From assembly GCF_000235365.1 (NCBI RefSeq), contig NC_016452.1:1164001-1228000 (forward strand): a stretch of 64,000 nt of DNA. Direction: 5' to 3'. The translations under genes were made by a program, and so were the position numbers. The DNA is from Eremothecium cymbalariae DBVPG#7215. Taxonomy: Eukaryota; Ascomycota; Saccharomycetes; Saccharomycetales; Saccharomycetaceae. The notes under the pieces are model-generated. The model had not been told where the DNA came from and ran no database searches. It worked only from the letters and a program-made list of their open reading frames with translations. Shown here in pieces: positions 31,057-43,000 of the stretch; position 1 is the first letter of the stretch; each line of letters opens with the position of its first letter.

Positions 31057-32631
31057 ATGTTATTCTCGATCTCGGAAAGATATAAGGCCATGGGTCAATC
31101 AAATCAGCGATCTCAAGTTTATTATTTGTTTGATACAATATATACTAACGTTCCACTCAGCCCTCAGAATAGTCGATATCATCCGAAGGTTAAGGGCAAA
31201 TTTAATTTTAGACTAAGCTATAAGCTGAAGAATGTTATCGTGTCCCTACTGACAATTGCATGCATTTTTTTCCTTATAAAACAAACTATGGATAGAAATG
31301 GCAGCACACCGAGATCTTATGCTGGTTTGTTAAGTATATCAGATTCATACGATACTGCTGTGTTGGAAGAATCGGAATATTATAACTTTGAGTATAGGCC
31401 ACTGGATCTGGATACGGTTCGTCGATATGATGATGGTTTCAAACATATTCTTATCGATCAAGATGGGACGTTGAATTCCAATCAAGAGGAGGGTTTTGAG
31501 GAGCATCTAGACATGCTGTTGTCTACTACTGTGGAAACGTATGATCTATCGAAGTATGCTGGCACGGCTAATGGTGCTGAAAATCGGGAACATGTGTTGA
31601 TTTGTGTGCCATTGAGAAATGCGGAGAACGTGTTACCTTTGATGTTTAGACATCTCATGAATCTAACGTATCCACATGAATTGATCGATTTGGCATTTCT
31701 GGTAAGTGACTGCTCCAAAGACGACCACACAATGGATAGCTTAATTAGTTATGCTGAGGAGTTGCAAAAAGGCACATTATCCAAATCTCTCAAATTACAA
31801 GACGCATATAAAATGCATAAAAAATCGAAGAGCAAAAATAAGGAGGGTGATTTGCACTTAAAATACATGAATAAGGATTATTTAAATATGGTTGAAAATG
31901 CATTAAAAGAACCCTTCCATAAAAATTACGATAAACCTTTCCGTTCCGTTCAGATATTTCAGAAGGATTTTGGTCAGATCATAGGCCAAGGCTTTAGTGA
32001 CAGGCATCATGTTAAAGTACAAGGTACAAGACGTAAGCTGATGGGTAAGGCCAGAAATTGGCTAACAGCTAATGCGCTTAAACCTTACCATTCGTGGGTC
32101 TATTGGAGAGATGCTGATGTAGAATTGTGCCCAGGTTCTGTAATAGAAGACTTAATGTCGGTTGGGTATGACGTTATCGTACCAAACGTCTGGAGGCCAT
32201 TGCCGGAGTTCTTAGGCAGCGAGCAAGAATATGACCTAAATTCATGGATTGAATCTGATAATGCATTAAATTTAGCAAAGACATTGGATGAAGATGACGT
32301 TATTGTTGAGGGATATGCAGAGTATGCGACATGGAGATTCCATTTAGCAAATAATAGAGATCCTCAGGGTAACACTATGGATGTCCTTGATTTGGATGGT
32401 GTTGGTGGTGTTTCTATTTTAGCAAAAGCAAAATTGTTCAGAAACGGCGTTCATTTTGCAGCATTTGCATTCGAAAACCATGCAGAGACCGAAGCTTTTG
32501 GTAAGATGGCCAAAAAAATGGGCTACAGAGTTGGAGGGCTATCACATTATACACTATGGCATATCTATGAACCAAGCAACGACGATTTGATGGAGATAGC
32601 TAGAAAGGAGAGAAGTAGCAGAAGATCATGA
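31057..32631 (+). CDS. VAN1: Mannan polymerase I subunit Van1
   Basis: Golgi alpha-1,6-mannosyltransferase subunit (M-Pol I, with Mnn9) that extends the N-glycan outer chain. 525 aa from the ATG at 31057; the frame opens earlier through GTG, and a second ATG lies at 31090. Type II topology: a single membrane helix at ~60-77 (NVIVSLLTIACIFFLIK) after a basic cytosolic tail. The ANP1/MNN9/VAN1 glycosyltransferase domain follows, with the metal-binding DAD at 352-354 (VYWRDADVELCPG). Blocks such as KPFRSVQIFQKDFGQ and EDDVIVEGYAEY match Van1 best. Synteny with YML115C. Confidence 0.94.
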   Translation: MLFSISERYKAMGQSNQRSQVYYLFDTIYTNVPLSPQNSRYHPKVKGKFNFRLSYKLKNVIVSLLTIACIFFLIKQTMDRNGSTPRSYAGLLSISDSYDTAVLEESEYYNFEYRPLDLDTVRRYDDGFKHILIDQDGTLNSNQEEGFEEHLDMLLSTTVETYDLSKYAGTANGAENREHVLICVPLRNAENVLPLMFRHLMNLTYPHELIDLAFLVSDCSKDDHTMDSLISYAEELQKGTLSKSLKLQDAYKMHKKSKSKNKEGDLHLKYMNKDYLNMVENALKEPFHKNYDKPFRSVQIFQKDFGQIIGQGFSDRHHVKVQGTRRKLMGKARNWLTANALKPYHSWVYWRDADVELCPGSVIEDLMSVGYDVIVPNVWRPLPEFLGSEQEYDLNSWIESDNALNLAKTLDEDDVIVEGYAEYATWRFHLANNRDPQGNTMDVLDLDGVGGVSILAKAKLFRNGVHFAAFAFENHAETEAFGKMAKKMGYRVGGLSHYTLWHIYEPSNDDLMEIARKERSSRRS

Positions 32632-33113
32632 TCGTGGTTTGGGTGTGCCTTTTTACGTATTGTTGATATTCTTTCTCACTGTTTACTGTTATTTCTTCGT
32701 ACAGATAGAAAATGGTTCTCCTTTTACTTTTATATAGTGGTGCTCTTATTTGAAAACGTAATATACTATATATACTAACTTATATGTAGAACAATATTTT
32801 ATATAGAACTTGACAATGTTTATTATTAAGCGTGAATCGAGAATATAGTCTGTGATACACAGAACGGTAAACAGTTAGTTATATATCAACTATTATCGAT
32901 CAAGTACCTATTACCTAACGTAATCAATTGACTTTATGAAAGAGCTACGCAAAAGAAATCCAGCCTTTTGGTAGTTTTGCTTATATAACGGTTTATGATA
33001 CAAAAACTTGGCAAAAGATCAGGTAAAGATGGACCATAATACTAATTAGGAGGGAATCTTGCCGTGTAATAGGATCTGAAGAATTGAAGTGAAGCATATT
33101 ACTGAGGCCATTT
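32632..33113. other. Convergent 3' region of VAN1 and the aspartic protease
   Basis: AT-rich, with TATATACTAACTTATATG near 32768 and other A/T tracts suitable for 3'-end processing. No gene is seen. Confidence 0.4.
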
Positions 33114-34559
33114 TTAAAGCCATAACGAGAAGTAGATGACCAAATAGTATAAATAATTATGCAGTTTGAGTGGGAATGTTCCCTCAGACTTCGAGGTAGA
33201 ATGGCTAGACGATATCGTAGTAGAAGAAAGGGGTGTAGCTTCAAGGGTATTCGTACTAATGTTGGAATTTTGCACCAAATTGACATTAGAATTTTTTAAG
33301 GCAAATCCAACTTGTTGATTATCCATGTCAAAAACAGTATAAAAGTTTTTAATAAAGACGTCTCCCAGTATCCAAGATGAATGGATCGCCTGACCCTCTA
33401 TATTTGAAACACAATAGCCGTAATATTTGGAACCTTCTTGGTAGGGTTCTCCCAAATAGCTGCTAGCAGGGATTGTCCAGTTCTTGTTGCCAAGTTCAAA
33501 AGTGAGATCGACTGTGGAATTACAAAACACTGCAAAGTAGTTTCCATCAGTAATGGAACCTGGAAGGTAAGAGTGTATGTCTAGTGCGTCAACTTTCGGT
33601 AAGACTAAAAAGGTTGAGCCGCTGTCGATAATTCCAGATCTTTTCGAGCGTGATTGAGCACCGGTAAAGTTTTCAGGGTTTTGGAATGTGACTAGAGTTG
33701 AATTGCAAAAGATCCGGTCAATTGCAATAAGCCAATAATTATTAGGATTGACAACAAGTTCACTATAATAAATATCGCCTTTGTATAGTTCAGTGATTGG
33801 TTCTCCAATAGCAAATAACCCACTATTGGCATTCAAAGTCGTATTCTCAGATTCAATATGATCCAAATACAGCGTGAATTTCTGTGATCTGATAGATTTA
33901 GATCTGTATAAAACAGAGAGTGCCGGTTCGACAGTTCCTGGTGAGTTTGCTGGGAGACCTAGAATACCGCTAACTGGATAATTCTCAAACATTTGAGGAA
34001 CAGAAGTGGCTACCCCAAATGCAAAGGTTTCCGATGTGTTCAAATTGTTTATAATAAAACTATCTTGGAAGATAGCTCCTGATGTGATTCCATATGGATA
34101 ATCTAATCGAAATGTTGACCCATTTACTGTTTGCTTGCCACCAGTCGGGTACAATTTACGCCCTTCGCATGCCCGCAAACTACAACTGTCACCGTAAACC
34201 CAAGGAAAAGCAGATCCAGTGTCCAAAATCAGTGAATATTCTTCATCACTGATGGTCACATTGACTATATAAGCGTGCGAATTGGAATCCCTGGTTAGAA
34301 TCGTTATAGCAGGACTAAGATGCACATATGTAGGATCCAACACATCATCTGCAGCCTGTTTGACAGCATCAGCTGAATCGTCCCCAAAAGAAAATTCCCG
34401 CCCAACTCTTACCGAAGGTACCTGCTCATTTGGAAACCAGAAATCTGCTGTTGCTACCTTTCCAACCTTTCCATTATGTAGAAACCGGCGCTCAGAGCTA
34501 GGAAAGAATGCCAACGACAATCGCAGAAATAGTATAACAGCTGTAAGAATAAAAAACAT
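33114..34559 (-). CDS. Pepsin-family aspartic protease, probably GPI-anchored
   Basis: Secretory aspartyl protease of family A1, 481 aa from the ATG at 34559 (an upstream TTG opens the frame six codons earlier). Residues 1-19 form a signal peptide (FFILTAVILFLRLSLAFF). The two catalytic motifs are DTGS at 113-116 and DSGS at 312-315. Many N-glycosylation sequons (NVT, NNT, NST) are present. The C-terminus has a Ser/Thr-rich stretch and a hydrophobic tail (YLYYLVIYFSLWL), as in GPI-anchored yapsins. The first motif, DTGSAFPWVYGDSC, departs from the usual DTGSSDLW of yapsins, so I leave it unnamed. It lies where S. cerevisiae has ATR1/ATR2, between VAN1 and NAB6. Confidence 0.88.
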   Translation of the reverse strand: MFFILTAVILFLRLSLAFFPSSERRFLHNGKVGKVATADFWFPNEQVPSVRVGREFSFGDDSADAVKQAADDVLDPTYVHLSPAITILTRDSNSHAYIVNVTISDEEYSLILDTGSAFPWVYGDSCSLRACEGRKLYPTGGKQTVNGSTFRLDYPYGITSGAIFQDSFIINNLNTSETFAFGVATSVPQMFENYPVSGILGLPANSPGTVEPALSVLYRSKSIRSQKFTLYLDHIESENTTLNANSGLFAIGEPITELYKGDIYYSELVVNPNNYWLIAIDRIFCNSTLVTFQNPENFTGAQSRSKRSGIIDSGSTFLVLPKVDALDIHSYLPGSITDGNYFAVFCNSTVDLTFELGNKNWTIPASSYLGEPYQEGSKYYGYCVSNIEGQAIHSSWILGDVFIKNFYTVFDMDNQQVGFALKNSNVNLVQNSNISTNTLEATPLSSTTISSSHSTSKSEGTFPLKLHNYLYYLVIYFSLWL

Positions 34560-35801
34560 GAAACCAGTTAAATCCAACTATACGTACCTGACTATTCAAC
34601 TAATAGTCCCACCCTCTACCATCTACCACAAAAAAGCTGTGCTGGAAAGTTACAGCGTTTACGACTTACCAAATCCAATAATATATTCGCGGGGAAACCT
34701 GCAGCCTCTGTCTAACCCGTTACCAACAAAAATCTGAAAGGCGAACATGAAAGAACACAAACAACAACGTTCATATATTCTATTGTATTATATACACACA
34801 TCTAATGCATAAACTTTGTCAACATCTCTTGCAGTTCCAAAATCCTTGTCTTGTTGTATATTCGTCTCTTAAATCATCCTTCTACTTCTTAAATCTGGAA
34901 TCTGAAAACTACATGGCTCCGCACTGATCTACTGCTACAAACAATAAAAACATTAATAATAAAACATCAACACTAAAATATCTTAAACTATATCACAATA
35001 TTTTTATAAGCCACCTCACCAACACTAACCAAGAATACTATCAACTATTCACCAACTATCCATGTGTTGTGTTCCCCATTATAGCATAGTTCAGTAATGT
35101 AGCATCAGAGGTATGGCTAAATATATTCGGCCGAACCTAAGTACAGTAATCCGACAAACTTACACACAAAGATCACGTAAAATGGTCAAAAATGGGATAA
35201 TAAGGATAGGAACAGGTTCCTCTGGAGGTGCTAAAACCCAATTAATATTCCAAAATACCTCTACGGTCATCCTTTCATTTAAAATTCTTATTTGTTTCTC
35301 TGCTGTTACTTTCGGCGAACATTTCTACTACGCTTGAAAGATCATATGCACAATGTCCGTTCGACGTTTCAAGAGCCAAACGTTTCGTGATGATGAGTAT
35401 ATGTGATATATATGCAATATATATGGGGGGTGTGTGATAGACAGTGGTGGAAAGGTGAATACAGTTTATGGTGGATGCAGTGAAGAGAGAGACATGGAGT
35501 GAAACGGTGGAAATGGGTAATATATGCAAGCAAGATTGTGATGATGGAATTTGCAAGGATTGATAAGGCTTGGTAAGGCTTGGCTGGAAGGAAGAAAAAA
35601 AATCGACTAGTTCTTTAATTATAAAATCTATACATGAACAAGAGCATATATATTGTGTGTGTTCGAAGTTGTTTTTTCACTCTTCAATGCTTGATGCAGT
35701 GAGCTTTATTTTATACAATGGAGAAAAAAATGTAACACACACCGTTTGGAGAGTTCTCTGTTTATCTGTCTAGATTTTTAGTAGTGGGATTCTCCTATAA
35801 G
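34560..35801. other. 1.2-kb intergenic region, protease promoter and NAB6 3' flank
   Basis: Contains a TATATG/ATATAT-rich patch near 35398-35425 and T/A tracts. A 74-codon plus-strand frame from ATG at 35113 has no recognisable homologue and is probably chance. A long 3' UTR for NAB6 is possible. Confidence 0.45.
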
Positions 35802-38800
35802 CTAAGGTTCGTTAGCGTTCACGTCATAGAATCCCAGTGGATCATGTACTGTAGTTGCACCGAGGATGTTGGTGGAGTACAGGAATGTGGAATGGTGTAG
35901 TTGTTCTAAATATTGACTCATGACGTCTTGTCCTGCGATGGGTTTAGAGAATTTGGCCTGCCGTCTCCTCCTCGTTCTGTTGCCGTTGTTGCTGCCCCCA
36001 CAATTGTAGCTGTAGTTGTTGAATCCTCCCAATGCATTGTTATTATCATTAACGTGAGCGGAACCACGGCATAAACTTTTGTCATGAAAGTGCTGATTAA
36101 TTGGAGAAGGCACCAGAGGCGGTATAGAATCTAGATAGGTGTTTGAGTTAACGAGTTCAAATGAACCCGCCAGATAATGCTGGCTGTGGCCACCGTACCC
36201 CCCTCCGACTCCGTCTTGGGCTCCGTTTTGGAGTCTTTTCCCTCCTTGGGATTTCCTCTTTGATTTACCATGATTGGAGTTGCCCTCTTTCCCTTTATTA
36301 TGTTCGAGTGGAGGGGCCACAATGATGTCAATATCCGAGGATCCTGAAGTAGTATACCCAGTATCTTCTTCTACCGTTTCAGTCTTGCTTCTGTTTTTTT
36401 TGTTCGTCCTTTTGGAAATATCGTCACCATATTCATTAACATAGGCTGAAGATAATGAAATACCCAACCCTTCTGCGAGGGCATTATCATCATTTAAGCC
36501 CAATATTTCATCACAGACAGGCTCTTTAGAGGAAACTGGCACTTTTTCGGTCGAAGCATCGTCCTTTCTGGCGTCGTCAGAAGATGCTGAGCTGGTTCCC
36601 CTCTTTGATTGTTGCCTTTTATTTGGTTTAGTTGTACAATTTAGCTTTTTAATTTTTTTGAAAAACCTCGAATTTTTGTTGGCTGTAAGGTTCTTATTAA
36701 CATTCCCACAGCGGTCTTTACCATAACCGATGATTAAATTTTTGTAACGACCATCAAATTGGGCATGGAATTTTTCTAAATTACGTTGCGACAGTGAATT
36801 ACAATCTTCAACTAAACGGATTGCATGCGCGATATTCATGAAATTAACCCAGCAACAATGTCCATCATCCAAGTAATTAATTTGTTCTACTTGCCCATAT
36901 TTGGTAAAATCCTGTCTCAATTGTTCTTCGGATGGTAGTTTGTATTTCCCATGGTACTCTTTGAATTCTGGGTTGTTGATATACTTTTCCTTGAAGGAAT
37001 ACTCAGGTAGAGAAACATAAACGTTCCGACTGGCGCCGATAGTAACAGCAAGAGCAATATTTTTGGGCAATTCGCCGCTTGGCTGTCCCCATCCAACTCT
37101 CAAAATATTACCATGTAATACAATTGGTTCCAATGATGCATTTGCATAAAACTGAATGGCAGCGGCGGCTTCGATAAACGTAACAAAGCAGATCCGCTTT
37201 GAATGAATCCATTTGATATTTTGAAGAATACCGCCGCGAACAACGTTACAAATATCCTCAGGTTTTGACCTGGGGTGAATATTGCCAATGTAAACAGTCC
37301 TATTATTTGAACCGCCCACCTGACCAGTTCCCGTTAAATATTGGCGCTGCAATGCTTGATTTATTGGCGCACCAGACATTGGATCCATGAAATAGGATGG
37401 CCCCGCACCGCCATTATCATTAGGATTATGAAGAGAGAGTGATTGAGATGTTCCCAAAACTTGACCTCCCATGGGGCCTGGCATGAGCGATGTATTTATA
37501 TTTAATTCATTTGGTAACATCGAGGGGGTGTTCCCATCAGAAGAAGGGTCACTCAGTAGAAGAACACCTTGCATTGCATTGGATCCATTTGGTGTACCAC
37601 CGTTTGGACCACCATCCATTTCCACCAACGATGTGGATGAAGTTAAGGTTTTTGATGGCCTTGATATAGTTACTGAGTGCAAATGATCATCGTGAGATTC
37701 AATCAGTGGGACTGGGTACTCTGACGGAATGACTTGTAAAGAAATAATGCCAAGTGCCAGATCTAAAGAATGGAATAATTCAACAAGATCCGAAGAGTTA
37801 GAAATTGGCAATGAAATGGAAGACACAGATGATGTTCTTGATTCCCGCTGTAAACCATTGGCAGCCGCTACTGCATCTTCATCTGAAAGATCAGAACTGT
37901 GCCCATTTACATTGACAAACTGGATTTTTGAGATTCCTAATTGTTTTTTTTGAGAAGCCTGCTGCAAATATTCTTCGACTTCTAATGCCATTGATATACA
38001 AATAAAATGTATCAATAAATACCTGTTGTTGAAATTTTGATTCTTCGGCGCTGCCGCATTTACCAAATCAATTCTTTCTATCACAAACCTATGTGAAAAG
38101 AATAACCAAGGAATCTTTTCGTGGATCAAATCTGAAGTTAGCTCCATGGATTGATCCTCAAACTCAATGCATAAAGACCTCGTGACACCTCTAGTCACCA
38201 CGTTCATCTGCAATAGCCTGAACCAATTGGTTTCATCCTGGCAAACAAAGCTAACAGACAACTTGGTCGAATGTAACTTTGATTTGAACTCAGAAAACCG
38301 CTGCAACAAATTATTGTAAAAATCCAAACAGGTTGCTTTCGTCAAAAAACTTAGTAAAATAGAGTGGCTATCATCCAATAGATATATTGATTCAATGGGA
38401 CCAAACTTGATAAAATTGGTCAAGAAATTATGAATATCAAAATTTTCCTGTCTTTCCAAGTTGCTAAATAGTAACGACCTAGTCATGTACTCATCTTTCC
38501 CCTTAGGCAGAATTTTGAAATTAACTTGATAAGGCTCACTATGGTTCAAACTAAAAGATTTGCGTCTTCTTGGCGGAATAGGTTTTAATATCGGTGGCTG
38601 AGGATAATATAAAAAAGACCTCGAATGATTACTGTGGCTGGATGCCGAAGGATGGAAGTGACCTTGGGGTCTCATCGGAGTTGACACGAAGGGAGACCCC
38701 ATTAACATATGTGAAGGTAGCAATGAAGCCCCGTATGTAGGATCAAACGGCGTTTGGGGCACGGGAGGCATACTAGCTGCTGCCGACAAGGAGGAAGCCA

Positions 38801-39005
38801 CATCGCCGGAAGGAAAAAAGCGCTGGTGGTGAATCTGCTGAGGCCGCGGTTGTTCGTCCTGATCCTGGTCCTGCTCTTGCTCCTGGTCCTGCTCTTGGCC
38901 ATGCTTCTGGTCCTGATCTACAGCACCTAAACGCTGGTTGTTTGCCATATATGAATTGGACGATTTCCGGTGATTTTCTTGTTGTTGTTGCCCCAACTGT
39001 CGCAT
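35802..39005 (-). CDS. NAB6: RNA-binding protein Nab6
   Basis: Poly(A)-RNA-associated protein with several RRMs, linked in yeast to mRNAs for cell-wall proteins. 1067 aa from the ATG at 39005 (S. cerevisiae 1134); the earlier open start is TTG. A Gln/Asp-rich N-terminus contains (DQ/EQ)n encoded by a GACCAGGA-type repeat. Conserved blocks follow: PPVPQTPFDPTYGASLLPSH, an RRM-like unit near 170-245, an RRM near 568-640 (RTVYIGNIHPRSK), and a last RRM near 655-770 ending YGKDRCGN. The C-terminal IAGQDVMSQYLEQLHHSTF is diagnostic. Synteny with YML117W. Confidence 0.93.
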   Translation of the reverse strand: MRQLGQQQQENHRKSSNSYMANNQRLGAVDQDQKHGQEQDQEQEQDQDQDEQPRPQQIHHQRFFPSGDVASSLSAAASMPPVPQTPFDPTYGASLLPSHMLMGSPFVSTPMRPQGHFHPSASSHSNHSRSFLYYPQPPILKPIPPRRRKSFSLNHSEPYQVNFKILPKGKDEYMTRSLLFSNLERQENFDIHNFLTNFIKFGPIESIYLLDDSHSILLSFLTKATCLDFYNNLLQRFSEFKSKLHSTKLSVSFVCQDETNWFRLLQMNVVTRGVTRSLCIEFEDQSMELTSDLIHEKIPWLFFSHRFVIERIDLVNAAAPKNQNFNNRYLLIHFICISMALEVEEYLQQASQKKQLGISKIQFVNVNGHSSDLSDEDAVAAANGLQRESRTSSVSSISLPISNSSDLVELFHSLDLALGIISLQVIPSEYPVPLIESHDDHLHSVTISRPSKTLTSSTSLVEMDGGPNGGTPNGSNAMQGVLLLSDPSSDGNTPSMLPNELNINTSLMPGPMGGQVLGTSQSLSLHNPNDNGGAGPSYFMDPMSGAPINQALQRQYLTGTGQVGGSNNRTVYIGNIHPRSKPEDICNVVRGGILQNIKWIHSKRICFVTFIEAAAAIQFYANASLEPIVLHGNILRVGWGQPSGELPKNIALAVTIGASRNVYVSLPEYSFKEKYINNPEFKEYHGKYKLPSEEQLRQDFTKYGQVEQINYLDDGHCCWVNFMNIAHAIRLVEDCNSLSQRNLEKFHAQFDGRYKNLIIGYGKDRCGNVNKNLTANKNSRFFKKIKKLNCTTKPNKRQQSKRGTSSASSDDARKDDASTEKVPVSSKEPVCDEILGLNDDNALAEGLGISLSSAYVNEYGDDISKRTNKKNRSKTETVEEDTGYTTSGSSDIDIIVAPPLEHNKGKEGNSNHGKSKRKSQGGKRLQNGAQDGVGGGYGGHSQHYLAGSFELVNSNTYLDSIPPLVPSPINQHFHDKSLCRGSAHVNDNNNALGGFNNYSYNCGGSNNGNRTRRRRQAKFSKPIAGQDVMSQYLEQLHHSTFLYSTNILGATTVHDPLGFYDVNANEP
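38855..38925 (-). repeat. NAB6: Coding repeat for Asp/Glu-Gln dipeptides in NAB6
   Basis: Tandem units of the type GACCAGGANCAG encode alternating D/E-Q residues in the disordered N-terminus. Such repeats vary in length between strains. Confidence 0.8.
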
Positions 39006-40090
39006 ACACTCGTAATCCGTCTTACACAAGAGTTCTCCTGCTCAAATCCTGGAATACCAGTAGAATTCAGAGTCTATCGTAACCCTTTCGAACAGTCCTT
39101 ATCGGGGGTATATTACTATACAGCCTTGTTCTTATTTTTTCGCTTTTCGTACAGCTGTGATCTTTTGTGAGTCTTTATTTAAAGAGCCAAACAGCCAAAT
39201 CGCAATGTAAATACGCCGAAACGAGAGGAATGCAAAGTAACACTAGCTGAGTAATAGATCAAAAGTGTACTGATAGACAATTATCAAAGTGTTATCCTGG
39301 CCAATGGAGTCTTTGTACTTATATATTTGCTATTCCCTTATCTATTGTCGGTTGTTTATTGTAGTTAGCCAGATGCTCTGTGTAAAGAACAAAAATTGTG
39401 AATTAAATAAACTGCTGTTGACATTTTATGTTGTGGTGTCCTAAAAATAAAGACCAAAAAAAGACAACAAAACAACGTAAGAAAGCAACAACAAGACAAA
39501 AATCGCAGGCCGTCTTCGTGAAGGCAGCCAAATGATGTGCTTCGCATGCCACGGATATGCTAGAACCAAGTAGGCACTTACTTTTCTCCATGTAGGTTGT
39601 GGGTGAAAGGTGCTGAACTTTTGTCCTTTTTTAAGACTAGATCGCAAGCGGCCGCTGGCACAAAAAAAATCGGAAATAATATTCCGTACATTGGGTCACG
39701 TGACGGTGACATAAGTAGGGCGGATCCTGCGGGGTGGTGGCCAGCCCTTCCAAGAATAAAGCAGCGGGGTTGACACATCTATATGTCAGATAGTAGTGTG
39801 GGTCTGCATGTACGTGGGTCTGACAGGCATTGATGATTTTGTGGGTTAATGTTTGTTTAGGTAAAAGCGGGAACGGGATATGGAGTTTAAGACAGCAAGT
39901 AGAGACAGACAGGCAGATAGGTAAGGGAATTTTAGCAAACGATATGGGCAAACGGTGGGGGGTTTTATATACAGGCATACTTATGTACTAAAGATTGTTC
40001 AGGCAGTCTGGGTTCAAACTATTAAAGTAGACGGTATATTTTTTCTTCTGTGGAGAAGGACGTGGGGATGCAGGAGTGGTGGGGTGGGGT
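39006..40090. other. 1.1-kb intergenic: NAB6 promoter and CAT8 3' flank
   Basis: Contains an extended E-box GGTCACGTGACGGTGAC near 39693 (Cbf1/Pho4/Tye7-type) and GCGGCCGC near 39649. No tRNA, snRNA or protein gene is recognised; the short open frames on the minus strand have no homology or coding character. Confidence 0.45.
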
Positions 40091-43000
40091 TCAGCCGCTG
40101 TTCTGCCACTTGAATAGGTCGTTTATGTTATCATCGAGCTGTTGTGACTGCTGCTGGGTATTGTTTTTGTGAATTTGGGGTTGGTCTGTAGAGGAAGCAG
40201 TGTTGTTCCAGTATCGCCTAGGTCCTCTTGGGGATCTGGTGTTTATGGTTAGCATCCCATCTTCTTGTAACAAGTCTGGGCTGAATGGGTATCTGGAGGG
40301 GTTTCCTGCCTGGGCAAATTGTTTTCTTGTTGAAAGTGGTAAAGGGTTCTGGACGAGCTTGATTGAGGCAGGATTCTGGTTTGGGCGTATGGAGGACGGC
40401 AGGCCTGCATCCGAGGGTGCAGTAGTTGTGCTTTTGGTGGTGCTCATTAGGGTCGGAATCATGTCAAGCTTGTTCACCGTGGTGAAGGATCTTGCTGTGT
40501 TTAGTTTTGGTTCAGAATCATCTTTGGGGTCTGAACCTAAAATTATCGCGTCATCATTGCCTGGTTTGGGTGACCATCCCAACAACGAAGCTAGACCCAA
40601 AGAGGCATCAACTACGAAGCCGTATCCTTGTTGCTGGTTTTTCTTTTCCGTTCTAATTTTGGACTGTTCGCAGATCCCTGGTTCGTCTTCAAGGGGATAC
40701 CTTTGGTGGTCTGGATGCTGCTGCTGCTGTTGTTGCCGCTGCCGTTGAGGTTCGGGATGTGGTTGAAGATGAAGCTGTTGCCCTTGAGACTGCGATGGTT
40801 GGTATCGCCTGTGGTCTGTTGGTTTCTGTAGAGCGTTCTCGGTGTTACCATTGACGAAGAGTGAGGCTAATTGTGCAGAGGACATTCCACTGTAGTAATC
40901 CTTGAGGAAATCTCCATTACTGGGGACTTTAAACAACCCATCTTTGGACGATAAATTTGCAAGGCTTGGCCCACTGCCAATTCCAAACCCTATAGAGGAC
41001 ATGTTTAACAGCGAATTGTTGCTTGGCAACCCGTTATGCCCAGAAACATCAGTTAATCCTCCACCGATACCTGTAGTATGCATCGTATCTGCAAACATCG
41101 ATGCATTGGTAACAACTTCACCGTTCAAGAAGGAAGTCAGGTCTGTGCTACTAAACGGTGTCGCATGAAGAACTGGATCCAGTTGAAAAGCTTCGGCAAT
41201 AGCATTGGTTGCGGACATGCTAACAGGGATTTCAGATTCCATTTTTTGACCTGTTGGAACGTCACTTACAATGGTATTCGACCTTAGAGATTTACCTAAC
41301 ATTTCTGAGTCATCTTCATGAAGTGCAGACAGCGGACCATTCGAGGTTGGGATCTTTACACTAGGTTCTTCCATTTTTACTCTCTTATTCAGGGACATGT
41401 TAGTAGTAGTCGAACTACCAATCTCAGGCTTCCTTTTTGCCCCATTACCTTTGTTTTCTTTATAATGTAGTTGTTGCTGTTGTTGCTGTTGCTGCTGTTG
41501 CTGTTGCTGCTGTCTTTGGTGCTGGATAGCAGCAGAAGTAATCACAGATGCGTGCATGCCAACAGAATGGTCAATTAACTTGTTGTAATAACTAATCTTT
41601 TTTTGTAATAACTTCTCCTCTTTCTCTGGTTTTGTATTTGGTGGTTGTAAAATTAAGTTGATTGCCATATCAAACAGTTTGAGACTATGCCATGATATTG
41701 TCCCAGGGATACCTAGTTTCCTGTCTACTTCTAATTCCTTGATCAAATTCAACAGTAAAGATTTGTTGTCCTGGAACAGAGCACCTCCTTTGGTATATTC
41801 AAGCGATCCACGGGCGCTAAACAGGCCGAATCGAGTTTTTGCACGGGATATATTGATTGGCAGAGGAAGATATGCCGTCCGCATTGAGGTCAACACATTT
41901 AAAAATGTGTTAGTTGCCTGCTGTAATAGAATGTAAGAGGATGAAGATCTGTCCGCCTGCCTACTGATTGCAGGATCGTTTTTCTCCTGTACAGAAGTGT
42001 CAACAGGGGGTTTCCCTGCCACTACTGGAATATGTATCATACTTTTCGCCAAAAAATACAATGTCATGAATATAAAATTCTCCTTGTTGAATTTACTATT
42101 ATCGTTGTTCAAGTATTCATGTTTCAATTGGTTAAATTCATCCATGTTTATAGTACCATTAACATCTAGCTGGAACCTCAAACCATCCGGCAATCCATGT
42201 CTCCAGTTGTCGAGGGCATTCTCATGAACCAGAGCAACTTCTTTAGTGATTGAAATTGTCATGCCCCTTTTAAAAATGGAGTCAAGAACGTTGCCTAGTA
42301 CTTTTGAGAATCGTATGACAGACAATGAAAACGGCGACATCTTGCCCTCTAAAGATATCATCTGACCAGCTAGGTTTACTTGTCTATCACTATCCGAAGA
42401 AACCGGCAACGCGCATTCAATTTCATGATCTTTAAGCAGACGAGGAACCCCCAATTGTAATGAGGCAAAAACATCTAAATAATATACTCCCCAAAATAGA
42501 ACACGTCTTTCACCTTGTTGGATCCTGCTGACAGTACATCCGTCTCCACCAAGAACAGCACTAGGGCAACGATGAAGTCTAAGCTGCTGTGCAAAAGAAA
42601 CAACCTTACCTCTGAGTTCATATATGTTAGAGATATCTCCAACATTCAGAAAATAAAAAAGCAGTAGCGACAAAAGTTGTAGAGATTGTATAGATGTGGA
42701 ATTAGAGCCAAAGTAGGGATTCGTTATTATGTGAGATAGCGCTCGATCGTAGTAAGTCATTAGAATGTTTAGTTTGTGTCTGCGGCCCAAGTTTTCACGT
42801 TTTACCTTTGTCATTAACCCCATCTGGACAACGGTAACAAGCAGGCATGCAAAGATCTTGTAAGATATGGACTTGTGACGTTTAGCGAATATTGTATCAC
42901 CTGAAGTGAAGAATTCTGGGGTGGAGACATTTTCTTTAAACTTTTGCCAATAGTTGTCAAATTCAGACTTGTCAAAAATAGGAATAAGACTATACCATTC

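Noticed and set aside
35113..35337. 74-codon plus-strand frame with an ATG in the 34.6-35.8 kb spacer
   Set aside because: No homology or domain recognised and no conserved small gene known at this position.
39365..39978. Several overlapping 60-110-codon minus-strand frames between NAB6 and CAT8
   Set aside because: They overlap each other in different frames, mostly lack ATG starts, and have no protein similarity.
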